Shown here in pieces: positions 55,325-64,000 of a DNA stretch of 64,000 nt; within the stretch, counting starts at the first letter, position 1, and every line of letters starts with the position of its first letter. The translations under genes and the position numbers were made by a program. A model generated the notes under the pieces. It worked only from the letters and a program-made list of their open reading frames with translations, made no database searches and had not been told where the DNA came from. Source of the stretch: Aquimarina sp. RZ0 (lineage in GTDB: Bacteria > Bacteroidota > Bacteroidia > Flavobacteriales > Flavobacteriaceae); the NCBI RefSeq assembly GCF_008370685.1, contig NZ_VTZU01000028.1, forward strand, positions 17,482-81,481, written 5' to 3'.

Positions 55325-57067
55325 TTACCTTTTTAAGTGAACATCAATATTAGCAGAACCACCATTATTAAATGATTTTGTAAAATCATCATGACCATCT
55401 CCATTAAAATCACCAATAGCCCAGTTTTCATTTCCATACATTCCTCCCTGTCGGGTTGCCCATCTCTGTATAGCAAAGTTAGTTCCATTTGAAACATGAA
55501 CATCAAAGCTAGCGCGACTATCGTCTTGGAAAACTTTGGCAAAATCATCCCTTCCATCTCCATCAAAATCTCCAGACATCCATATTTCATTTCCATACAT
55601 TCCTCCTTGTTTGGCTCCCCAATGCTCTAATGAAAAACTACTTCCGTTTGAAACATGAACATCAAAATATGCCAGAGAGTTACTATCTGGAAAAGCTTTA
55701 GCAAAATCATCTTTTCCATCACCATTGAAATCTCCAGTAACCCATTTTTCATTTCCATACATTCCACCTTGTTGGGTTGCCCATCGTTGTATAACAAAAC
55801 TAGTTCCATTTGAAACATGAACATCAAAACTAGCGTGACTATCCTCCTGGAAAACCTTTGCAAAATCGTCTTTTCCATCACCGTTAAAATCTCCAGATAG
55901 CCATGTTTCATTTCCATACATTCCTCCTTGTTTAGTGCCCCAATGCTCTAATGAAAAGCTACTCCCATTTGAAATATGAACATCAAAATATGCTAAGGAG
56001 TTACTATCGGGAAAAGCTTTGGCTATATCGTCCTTACCATCTCCATTGAAATCTCCAGTAACCCATTTTTCATTTCCATATATACCTCCTTGTTTAGTAG
56101 CCCATCGATGAATTGAAAAACTACTTCCATTTGACAAGTGAACATCCATACTCGCTAAACCACTATCATCGAAAACTTTGGCAAAATCATCTTTTCCGTC
56201 ACCATTAAAATCTCCTGCTAACCATATTTGATCATCCCAAAAATCTCCTTGTTGATGTGCCCAACTTCTCATTTGTAATAATCCTGGTTGTGGAAATAAA
56301 TAAGTAACAGCTTTAATATCGCCCAAACTAAAATTATCAATTATACAAGGGTTCCCGCCAATCATTACCGATTGCGAATCTGTATTCGGCGTTCCCGGAA
56401 TTAAAGTTCCGAAAGATGAATTTGTATGTGTAATTCCCAAATTATGACCTAACTCATGTTGTACATTGGAAATTCTCATATTTTGAGTAATTGACTTATT
56501 ACAATTAGAATTAGAATTAAAATCAGGATTAACCCAAATTCTCTTACCAGGTAATCCATTTATTGTTGGCCATGATCCCAACCCAAAAGAACTTGAACTC
56601 AAACTAACACTTGGGTCCTGTAAATCGTACATAATTTCAATGTGAGCATTGGTAATTGAGTATGTTATTTTTAGATTAAGTCCTGAATTAATAGCATTCC
56701 ATCGTTCTATAGCTTGAATACTTGCGCTTTGCCAATCTGAATTCATTCCTGGATTTATATAAATATTTATATTACTAATAATCACAAGGTTCTGATGTCT
56801 TCTTTGTTTAGCATCCGAGGATTGTCGAGAAACATATTCTTGATTTTTGAGGAAAACGATATCATCATCTACCAAATAATGATCTCCATTATCTTCAATG
56901 ACATCTTTTGGAAACCCCCAACTCATTATGGATTTTAGTACTAAATCGTTCTCGGTTTCTACTAAACCTTCATTTTCTAATAAATTATCTTCTTCAGAAC
57001 ATCCTATAATCAACACCAAGATTAAAAAGGATAGAAAGCTTAAGTAATTTAACTTATTGTTTTTCAT
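55325..57067 (-). CDS. Lipoprotein zinc metalloprotease with FG-GAP-like repeats
   Basis: A 580-aa lipoprotein: signal with L-I-I-G-C lipobox (Cys23). A metzincin-type domain spans about 85-260 with H-E-L-G-H-N-L-G-I-T-H near 205, all three histidines and the Glu present, similar to M57/dual-action peptidases. Then follow six FG-GAP/VCBS-like blades of about 50 residues, each with D-F-N-G-D-G-K-D-D and G-G-M-Y-G-N-E, calcium-binding loops. The blades are almost identical also as DNA, showing recent expansion or conversion. Promoter copy c is 31 bp upstream. It probably digests surface or matrix proteins. Confidence 0.85.
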   Translation of the reverse strand: MKNNKLNYLSFLSFLILVLIIGCSEEDNLLENEGLVETENDLVLKSIMSWGFPKDVIEDNGDHYLVDDDIVFLKNQEYVSRQSSDAKQRRHQNLVIISNINIYINPGMNSDWQSASIQAIERWNAINSGLNLKITYSITNAHIEIMYDLQDPSVSLSSSSFGLGSWPTINGLPGKRIWVNPDFNSNSNCNKSITQNMRISNVQHELGHNLGITHTNSSFGTLIPGTPNTDSQSVMIGGNPCIIDNFSLGDIKAVTYLFPQPGLLQMRSWAHQQGDFWDDQIWLAGDFNGDGKDDFAKVFDDSGLASMDVHLSNGSSFSIHRWATKQGGIYGNEKWVTGDFNGDGKDDIAKAFPDSNSLAYFDVHISNGSSFSLEHWGTKQGGMYGNETWLSGDFNGDGKDDFAKVFQEDSHASFDVHVSNGTSFVIQRWATQQGGMYGNEKWVTGDFNGDGKDDFAKAFPDSNSLAYFDVHVSNGSSFSLEHWGAKQGGMYGNEIWMSGDFDGDGRDDFAKVFQDDSRASFDVHVSNGTNFAIQRWATRQGGMYGNENWAIGDFNGDGHDDFTKSFNNGGSANIDVHLKR

Positions 57068-57098
57068 TATTTTATGTTTTTAATATGTTTAAGTCACT

Positions 57099-57127
57099 TT
57101 AATGTATTAAGAGCAGAAAATGTTACC
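57099..57127 (-). promoter_or_regulatory. GGTAACA-N13-ATACATTAA element, copy c
   Basis: 31 bp upstream of the metalloprotease lipoprotein gene, same spacing as the other copies. Confidence 0.7.
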
Positions 57128-57199
57128 CCCTAATCGTACATTATTTTTAAAAAATAATATGTAAGCAAAAAATGGAATCAAAAATACTGGTGATCGAGT

Positions 57200-57248
57200 A
57201 TAAAACACTCAAATTCGAGTGAAAAAGACTCAAAACTGAGTGTTTTTT
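57200..57248 (-). terminator. Hairpin with T run, AT-rich
   Basis: AAAACACTCA and TGAGTGTTTT form ten perfect pairs, with a smaller CTCAAATTCGAG palindrome in the loop; TTTT flanks both ends. It follows the gene remnant at 57320 on the minus strand. Confidence 0.55.
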
Positions 57249-57319
57249 ATTCAAAAAGAAACCCGAAAGACTCAATAAAGAATCATTCGGATTCATAGAA
57301 TATAATAGAATAGTGTCCT

Positions 57320-57700
57320 TTATTTTCTGGAAAATCGTTGTCTTAGATCTTCATAAATAGGTTTTGCACTATTTACTTCTTTTTTATTGGCTTCTTTTAT
57401 TTGTCCGTAGTATAACAAAGCTGCTTGCAATGCTTTACTACCAACTAACAATCGAGTGTCATCTACATCAGAAAAGAGTTGTTCTAATGAGTTGGTAATG
57501 GGTTCTATACCAGTTCTGATTTAAAAATACTCAAATAAAAAACAGGTATTTTATGTTTAAGCAAAAAAGAAAATGCGAGCATAGCCTAAGTTACGATTAC
57601 ATTTTATTTTGAAGCATCAACGAAAAAGAACAAGTTTTAGCGGGAAATTTTAAGTCAGAAATGGTATTAATTGAGATACCACAGCTTCATCTTTTAAAAA
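57320..57700 (-). pseudogene. Remnant of an unknown gene interrupted by a 145-bp element
   Basis: The 3' fragment (57320-57515) encodes about 65 residues ending L-R-Q-R-F-S-R-K. Removing 57516-57660 joins the flanks in frame (ata-cca-tct-ggt-ata) to a further stretch F-L-K-D-E-A-V-V-S-Q-L on the far side, up to a stop near 57700. No start is present. The family is not recognised. AATAGGGTACTCG at 57705-57717 also occurs just beyond the IS701-like remnant at 28209, suggesting that the same IS cut this gene. Confidence 0.5.
57516..57660. mobile_element. 145-bp MITE-like element related to the 160-bp element
   Basis: Ends TTCTGATTTAAAAAT and, inverted, TTCTGACTTAAAATT (13 of 15 match). The interior shares GCATAGC, GTTACG and a GGAAATTTT end with the 160-bp element in the same order. 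No target duplication is evident. It is an older or different member of the same family. Confidence 0.5.
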
Positions 57701-57737
57701 TTACCGAGTACCCTATTGATCATTTTAAATTTAAAAA

Positions 57738-57767
57738 TAAAAAAGCTCCCTGATTAGGAAGCTCTTT
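57738..57767 (-). terminator. Terminator of the HExxH lipoprotein gene
   Basis: AAAGCTCCC and GGAAGCTCTTT form a short stem over a TGATTA-type loop; on the minus strand it ends with a T run, about 50 bp past the stop. A very similar hairpin ends the L-domain gene. Confidence 0.75.
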
Positions 57768-57817
57768 ACAAAATATATTGCTGATATGTCTTCTTATTTT
57801 GACTAAGTTATTTGATT

Positions 57818-60178
57818 TTATTCTGTACCAAATCCAAATTCGAAAGAAAAATCTACTTGAGTATCAAAATCATAATCCATTAAAATCTCATTTCCACGTC
57901 TTACCGCTATATTATCTTTACCATCACCATTCCAATCTCCAGTCAGGTATTCATCTTCGGTATTACCATTTCCATAGGTTTGATAATAGTCTGAAGTATT
58001 GCTAAAAAAATTATCCATGGTAATATATTGCTGTCTCCTAATTCCTATATTATCTTTACCATCTCCATTTCTATCTCCCACCAGGTATTGATCTTCTCCT
58101 GGTCCGGATCCAAAATAGTAAACAAAATCGTGTGCGCCGTCAAAATTGTAATCCATTACAATACCATTACTTGTTCTAACGGCAATATTATCTCTGCTAT
58201 CGCCATTCCAATCACCTACAAGATATTCATCTTCAGCATTGCCTAGACCGTAGAAAAAAGAACTATCTACATTTCCATCAAAATTATAGTCCATAATGAT
58301 CTGATTACTTCGGCGCACAGCTATGTTATCTTTACCATCACCATTCCAATCACCTACAAGATATTCATCTTCTTGATTACCATTTCCGAAGAAGAAAGAA
58401 TAGTCTGGTATATTATCAAAATTATAGTCTAATATAATTTCGTTGTTTCTACGCACGGCAATATTATCTTTGCCATCACCATCCCAATCACCAACTAGAT
58501 ATTCGTCTTCGAAGGTTTGTGGTAATGGTTCATTACCTTCCCAATTATTGAAGAGTCCTGGTACAAAAATTTCAGTAAAATTATTATGTCTTAATATCAT
58601 ATTATCTCTCCAATGATTCCATGATAAAGAACCTATTAGTCCTTGTTCTATCTGTTGTATTGTATATCCCGATACTATATCTATGGGTAGGTCGGAGTTA
58701 TTGGTATTTTGATTAAAATCATCCATTAAATCTACTACGACAGGAGTATAAATGGGTCGTTCTAGAGCGGTGTCAAATTGATTACCTTGCACATAACTGT
58801 ATTGTGGATTATTTGTAAGCCTACGGTACCTGTGTGTCGTAAATTGCCATTCAACACCTTCTGGCCAACTCTCTATAACTCTTTCAAAATGTTCTTTTGC
58901 TTCTTTTGGAAGACCTGGATTAAGGTATGCATTTTTAGCCAAAAACCTGAAAGCTTCTCGATCCATATCCCAATGTGCTGCATGTGCTAATTCATGAATT
59001 GTAGTACCATAAATAGCTTCTTCATCGTCTCCCCATCTTCTAATATAGATAGAAGGAAAAATTCCTCCAATACGCGCATATAAAGCAGCATGACCAGGTG
59101 CTTTATTAGGGTTAGTATTAAAATTTGCTGAAATTTTTATCTGAGGTTTTAAAATGCCATTTTTTGGCGGACTAGACAATCCAAATCTATCGGTATAATA
59201 GTAATCATGTGCTGCTTGATGAATCAAAGCATAATATTGTTGTACATCTGTTACCCAATTACTTCCTGAAGTTCCTAAATTGACATCCCATCTTTCTCTG
59301 TTTTTAGGCCCATTTAAAATTGCTTGTACAAAATTTCCCGATCGGATACTGTAATCATGTCTTTCCCATTTGATACTATAATTAACAGGTCTTCTAAACG
59401 AGGAAGTTCTAAAATATCCATTGGCATCAGTGATTGCTTTTTCAATTCTAAACCATCGTCTTGCTCTTACTTCGACACCTACAACAGGCACAAAACGATT
59501 TACTCCAGTTGTATTATCCCATACCATGATATGACCATCGGGATTCCATTTATCAAATTTTTTCTTAGCAAGGGCATCTGTTTTTATCTCCGCATCCAAA
59601 TTTCCGGTAATTCGTAAAGCTTCATCCTCCAAGGCATTAATAAAAATGTCATATCTTTCTCCAGTTCCTGAGTTTGAACTGGTTTTTGGAAGATATAATT
59701 CTTCTAGTATTTGATAAGGCACATCTGGAAACTTATAAGTAACTGGTACAGCTGAATATTGGTATGTTACCTCATCTATTGGTATTTGAGGATCATGATA
59801 ATAATCTCCTCCTTCTACCATTTCATAATCCAATGGATAAGAAAACAACTCTAGCGATTCATCATTTTTAAGAAGATCTAATTTCTCTTCGGTTCTGGGA
59901 TCAAATTTTACATAATAGTGTGTTTTATTTGGTACAGTGATTCCAGTTGTTAAACCATCTGTAAGATTTTGATAGGCTTTCTTCATATTTTCTACGGCAT
60001 AGGGGTTTTGTAATTTTTGCCCCAATACAATAGCTCCGTTTTGGAAAGCTACTTTAGTATTTTTTTTGTTATTTTCTAATGTTTCAGAAATTACGGGTAT
60101 TTCATCATCTTTTTCACATGAAACCCCAATGATCATTAGGGCGAATACTAAAAATGTCTTAATGCTATTTTTTATCAT
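57818..60178 (-). CDS. Lipoprotein with HExxH motif and FG-GAP-like repeats
   Basis: About 786 aa from the ATG at 60178, giving a signal with I-G-V-S-C lipobox; another ATG at 60190 adds four residues. A carboxypeptidase-regulatory-like segment (V-R-A-R-R-W-F-R...D-A-N-G-Y-F-R) lies near 250, a zincin-type H-E-L-A-H-A-A-H-W-D near 396, and six FG-GAP-like blades of about 45 residues with V-G-D-W-N-G-D-G-K-D-N-I-A-V-R-R at the C-terminus. The architecture parallels the protein at 55325, but the protease domain is of another family. Promoter copy d is 39 bp upstream. Confidence 0.8.
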   Translation of the reverse strand: MIKNSIKTFLVFALMIIGVSCEKDDEIPVISETLENNKKNTKVAFQNGAIVLGQKLQNPYAVENMKKAYQNLTDGLTTGITVPNKTHYYVKFDPRTEEKLDLLKNDESLELFSYPLDYEMVEGGDYYHDPQIPIDEVTYQYSAVPVTYKFPDVPYQILEELYLPKTSSNSGTGERYDIFINALEDEALRITGNLDAEIKTDALAKKKFDKWNPDGHIMVWDNTTGVNRFVPVVGVEVRARRWFRIEKAITDANGYFRTSSFRRPVNYSIKWERHDYSIRSGNFVQAILNGPKNRERWDVNLGTSGSNWVTDVQQYYALIHQAAHDYYYTDRFGLSSPPKNGILKPQIKISANFNTNPNKAPGHAALYARIGGIFPSIYIRRWGDDEEAIYGTTIHELAHAAHWDMDREAFRFLAKNAYLNPGLPKEAKEHFERVIESWPEGVEWQFTTHRYRRLTNNPQYSYVQGNQFDTALERPIYTPVVVDLMDDFNQNTNNSDLPIDIVSGYTIQQIEQGLIGSLSWNHWRDNMILRHNNFTEIFVPGLFNNWEGNEPLPQTFEDEYLVGDWDGDGKDNIAVRRNNEIILDYNFDNIPDYSFFFGNGNQEDEYLVGDWNGDGKDNIAVRRSNQIIMDYNFDGNVDSSFFYGLGNAEDEYLVGDWNGDSRDNIAVRTSNGIVMDYNFDGAHDFVYYFGSGPGEDQYLVGDRNGDGKDNIGIRRQQYITMDNFFSNTSDYYQTYGNGNTEDEYLTGDWNGDGKDNIAVRRGNEILMDYDFDTQVDFSFEFGFGTE

Positions 60179-60217
60179 AATTTGAATCAATTAAATTTTT
60201 AAAGTTTTAAATCAGCA

Positions 60218-60246
60218 TTAATGTATTGATGATCCAATATGTTACC
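60218..60246 (-). promoter_or_regulatory. GGTAACA-N13-ATACATTAA element, copy d
   Basis: 39 bp upstream of the HExxH lipoprotein gene, same spacing as the other copies. Confidence 0.7.
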
Positions 60247-60264
60247 CTTTATACCAGTTATATT

Positions 60265-60296
60265 TTAAAAAAAGCTCCTGATTAGGAAGCTCTTTT
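60265..60296 (-). terminator. Terminator of the L-domain surface protein gene
   Basis: AGCTCCT and AGGAAGCT form a short stem; a run of T follows on the minus strand. It lies 25 bp past the stop. Confidence 0.8.
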
Positions 60297-60321
60297 CTAA
60301 CATATATTTTTGAATACTAGT

Positions 60322-63300
60322 TTATTTAACCATAAATCGCAGAGTGTTGATTCTCCCCTCCTCTTGTATTTTTATGAAGTACATTCCCGATTCTAATTGC
60401 TCCTTGAAGCGTATAATTGTGTTTTGCGAGGAATTCAATATTTTGTTTTGCTCTATTAGTTGTCCTGTTGTACTATAAATAGAATATGCGAAATCTGTTT
60501 TTAATCCTGATATATTTATTTGATACCCTTTAGAAATGGTTGGGTATAGTATAATTTTTTCTATACTTTTTATTTGGATCGGTAGTTTCTCTGTAATTAT
60601 ATTCTCATCAGTATGGTTATAACTTTTCCCGTCCCTCTGTACAAAAACATTTTTAGGTCGTATTGGTTCACAGGGATATTCTGGAGAGATCTGAGTGATA
60701 CTCGTAAAAGGATCTGATAGATTTGATCTTATTTTCACAACTTCTTCCCCTCCAATGGTTTCATAAGGCACAACAATGAATTGTCCTCCAGGTCCTGGGA
60801 TTGGATTTCCTCCTATAATACGAAGGCAAAAGAAATAATTAATGATATCTATTCCATCATTTGGCAATCCATTATTAGTATCCAAAACAAGAATATCTCC
60901 GTTAGTATCTGTAATTTTTCTTAAATTATTGAACCCACTAAGATTTTCTAATAGTCTATTATTTATAATATGTAAACTTCCTACTTTTTTTAAGATTCGT
61001 AGGGCATCAACATTGGTAATATTGCCTGAAACTGACTCTGCAATGGTTAATCTACCTTTAACAATGTTATAATCAAAAGCATCTACTTCTGCTTGAGAAG
61101 TAAGTGTAATATCCCCATTCAATATTTTGTTACAAGATTCTATTACCGCGATTTTAGAAGTATAAATGTTTCCATTATTTTCTATTTCAGACCCTGAAGT
61201 TCCTAAAGATGGTGCACGATAATCCAATCTATGACCTTCTAATAAATGTAATATTCCACAAGCATCTTCTAATCCTGTATTATCCTTAACCACCAATCGA
61301 TCTTGGATGCCATATATATTAGAAAGACCATCTAATGTTCTTAATACCTGATTAGCTGTTATGCTGACATCTCCAGGTACTATTCTCATGCCGATAAGCC
61401 CATCAATATTACTGAGGCTTTGATTATTATCAATATAAATTCCACTATATATTCTACTTCTAAAAGGGAAAGTGATTGAGCTTAGTCCATTTAATATTAG
61501 TAAGTTTTTTATTATTACGTATAATTATATTACCATAGACACCTCTTAATGAAGAAAAACCATCTATATTTTTTAGTGATTGATTATTGATAACACTTAG
61601 TTTACCACCAATACTTCTTAAATATCTAAAATAGCCTAATTCAGTAATAGTATTGTTTGTATCCAAAACAAATTCTCCTTCTACAGTATTCAGGCTTGTC
61701 AAACCATCTAGAGTAGATAATGCTACATTATTCTTTATCAGGATATCCCCAGATACATTTGTTAACGATGTGAGACCATCGAGATTTCTAATTGCAGCAG
61801 CAGAAGATTCTTGTATAGTAAGGTTACCAATAATTTTGGCATACTTAAACGTATCTACATCTTCCTGAGTACGAATTGTGATATTACCATTAAAAACCCT
61901 ATTGGTATCGCAGAACGCAATAATAGTTTCGACGGCACTCGTATTAACTCCATTAGTAGTAATAGTTGTTGTTCCTCCAACGGCTGTTTCATTTTCTAGC
62001 AGCTGCACTATACCGCATGCATTTTCTAATCCTGAGTTATCTTGTATTTTTAGATTTTTGGTAATCTTATTTATATTAGATAGCGCATCTAAGTCCTTTA
62101 ATTTTTGATTATTAAAAATCGAAACAAATGAGTTAATTACCTCTAGGTTTTCTACCCCCGAAAGAGAAACTAAATTTGGATTACCTCCTATTTCAAGTTG
62201 AATTATATTCTTACCTATAGCATTAGAAATTCCTGAAATATTTTCTAAGTTTTTATTATTATACAATACCAACCTGTTAGCAAGAGAAGTTAAATTAGAC
62301 AAATCGTTGAGATTTGTTATATCACAATTATTTAAAACTATTGCTCTTACATCCTTTAATCCCGAAAAACCACTGAAATTGCTAAGGTTATTATTTTTAA
62401 TTCTTAATTCCTTAATTGAAAGAATATTAGCAAACACATGGATATCGCTTAGCTTAAAATTGTTAGTTAATTCGATATTATCTTTTACTTCTTTAAGCTT
62501 TATTAAACCATCCAAATTAGAGAAATCATTACCAATAATTCGTAAGTCTTTGCCAATAGTATTTAAATTACTAAGCCCTGTAAAACTGCGCATATTTCTA
62601 TGCCCTTTAATTTCAAGAAAGCCCTCTATTTGTTTTAGATTCACAAAACCATCTAAATCTGTCAACCCTTCATTTGCAAGTAGATTTAAGTTACCGCTTA
62701 GGGTTGTTAACGTATTGAATGCACTTAAAGAAGTTATTTTTTTATTGATAGAAATCACCAAATTACCTCTAATTGTCTCTATGTTAGATAGCCCATCTAT
62801 ATTTGCTAAAACTGCATTTTTTGATAACTCTAGGGAACCATTAACTGCTTTAAGATTATTAAAGGCATCCAGATTCGTAATACTTGTATTACTCTTAATG
62901 TAAAGTCCTCCTCCCAAAGTTTTTAGTGTTGCAAAACTTGATAGGTCTGTAATACCTCCTGTCACATTTTCCTGAATTGTTAGATTTCCTGTTATTTCAC
63001 AGTAGTTAAAAGTATCGACCTGAGTCTGAGAAGTAAGTATTAAATTGCCTTCATAAGTGTTACAAGTATTACAATGAGCAATAATATCTTCTACAGAACT
63101 GGTATAAGTTCCATTGCTGTTTATAGATGGATATACTGGTACATAACTTGGATCATATGTAAGAATAGGTATTATACCACATCCATTTGATAGGTTTGGA
63201 TTTCTTTTTACTCGTAAAGAAAAACCTTCAAACCCATCTAAAATAGCTATATTAGAAAGTCCATCAAGATTGTCTAATACATTATTATCTTCGATAACAA

Positions 63301-63664
63301 GTCGTTCTGTAATTGTAGTAATTCCTGATAATCCGTTGATATTGTTTAGCGAAGAATTATTAGAAATTGTAATAGATCCAGATCCAATATCTGTAAGATT
63401 AGAAAATCCATCCAAATTGGATACTGCACCGTTTGCTATAATTCTAAGATTTCCATTAATAGATGTTAGTGTTAAAAGCTCATTTAGTTCTACAATAGCT
63501 CCTGCAGATTTTTCCTGGATAATTAAATCCCCATCAATAGAGGTGTAGGCAAATGAATCAATATCTGATTGCTCATCTATAGTTAAATTTCCCGGATGTA
63601 CTTGGGCAAAAGCTGTTTGTAAACAGCATAAAAGTAATCCATAAAGTAGTGTCACTCGTTTCAT
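60322..63664 (-). pseudogene. T9SS surface protein with receptor-L-domain-like repeats, frameshifted
   Basis: Two minus-strand frames form one gene of about 1113 codons. The first (63664-61460) has a signal peptide (cleavage near A-F-A-Q) and many ~23-residue repeats L-x-x-I-x-G-N-L-x-I-x-x-N with L-x-x-L-D-G-L-S-N-I, the pattern of receptor L domains (Ecm33-like). It is interrupted by an extra base in the TTT run at 61490-61492: removing one base continues the repeat (L-T-N-I-N-G-L-S-S-I) into the second frame, which ends with a type A T9SS sorting domain (I-L-Y-P-T, I-Y-S-T-T-G, G-M-Y-F-I-K-I). Three Cys-bounded blocks end with C-G-I. Either a recent mutation, phase variation or sequencing error. 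Promoter copy e lies 18 bp upstream. Confidence 0.8.
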
Positions 63665-63682
63665 TTTTTTTGTTTTTTTCCC

Positions 63683-63711
63683 TTAATGTATTGGGGAATA
63701 AAATTGTTACC
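63683..63711 (-). promoter_or_regulatory. GGTAACA-N13-ATACATTAA element, copy e
   Basis: 18 bp upstream of the L-domain surface protein gene, same spacing as the other four copies. The short distance means a very short leader if this is the promoter itself. Confidence 0.7.
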
Positions 63712-64000
63712 CCTTTTCTTCTACATTTTTTTTCAATCTGCAAAACAAGCAAAATAATTAGTTAATAGATTACTAAAAATCAATGAATAGATATAACATA
63801 TAATTTATAAGGGGACCTCTATTAATTGGTTTTTAAAAATATTCTATATCTATTCTGCTATATTTTTACTTTAAAAAATGATCGTTATTTTTTCATTTCA
63901 ACTCGATTTTGTGTAAGTTATTGTTTTATAGCTACTTGTTGTTTTTTACATCTCCCAATTAGACATAGTTATCCCATCTAACCTGCTTACTTGTTCATAT
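63712..64000. other. AT-rich end of the window, no gene seen
   Basis: No convincing frame or hairpin. It is upstream of promoter copy e and may include the 5' region of a neighbour outside the window. Confidence 0.4.

Noticed and set aside
55333..56270. Overlapping open frames inside the FG-GAP-like gene
   Set aside because: They are out-of-frame shadows of the repeated blades; the main frame has the lipobox and protease motif.

Overview
The window is AT-rich chromosomal DNA of a marine Flavobacteriaceae bacterium, probably Aquimarina-like (inference). The signs are type IX secretion C-terminal domains, SPII lipoproteins with CSSSDD/CSDSDD-type starts, a PorE-like OmpA protein, a periplasmic-propeller histidine kinase, a GH16 agarase-like enzyme, Bacteroidota-type -7 elements (TTTG) and genes typical of the phylum (der, era, DUF2452, TIGR03643).

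Layout. 0-4.6 kb: a GH16 lipoprotein followed by decaying genes, one with two frameshifts and one split by a 160-bp MITE. 4.6-26.8 kb: mostly ordinary chromosome, with der, a choice-of-anchor I lipoprotein, a 1383-aa T9SS surface protein, era, a porE-like gene, DUF genes, an AGCS symporter, xylBA and a LytS/LytR-type two-component pair. 26.8-34.6 kb: accessory DNA, with a gene of unknown function truncated by an IS701-like remnant and split by the same MITE, then an intact IS66-family element (8-bp target duplication) inserted exactly at the start codon of a 1410-aa protein made of two homologous modules of unknown function.

34.6-53.6 kb: a compact island of different base composition, nearly all on the minus strand. 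It carries redox, membrane and hydrolase genes: three class-C serine hydrolases, flavin reductases, quinone oxidoreductase, NmrA/SDR proteins, DoxX, DUF1772, DUF5367 and a mini cytochrome c. AraC-type regulators sit at both ends and a Crp-type regulator inside. It is marked by the palindrome TTTCGCGAAA, found only here, and by two pairs of promoters with identically spaced operators. This suggests transfer from another flavobacterium.

53.8-64 kb: small double-glycine-leader peptides in a cassette-like array with 170-bp repeats, two lipoproteins combining a zinc-protease motif with FG-GAP-like repeats, and a T9SS L-domain-like protein. Five of these transcription units share a 29-bp element, GGTAACA-N13-ATACATTAA, always with the same spacing. 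It looks like a dedicated promoter, possibly for an ECF sigma factor, so a regulon of secreted peptides and surface proteins is the best candidate for an undescribed system here. The double-module 1410-aa protein is the second.
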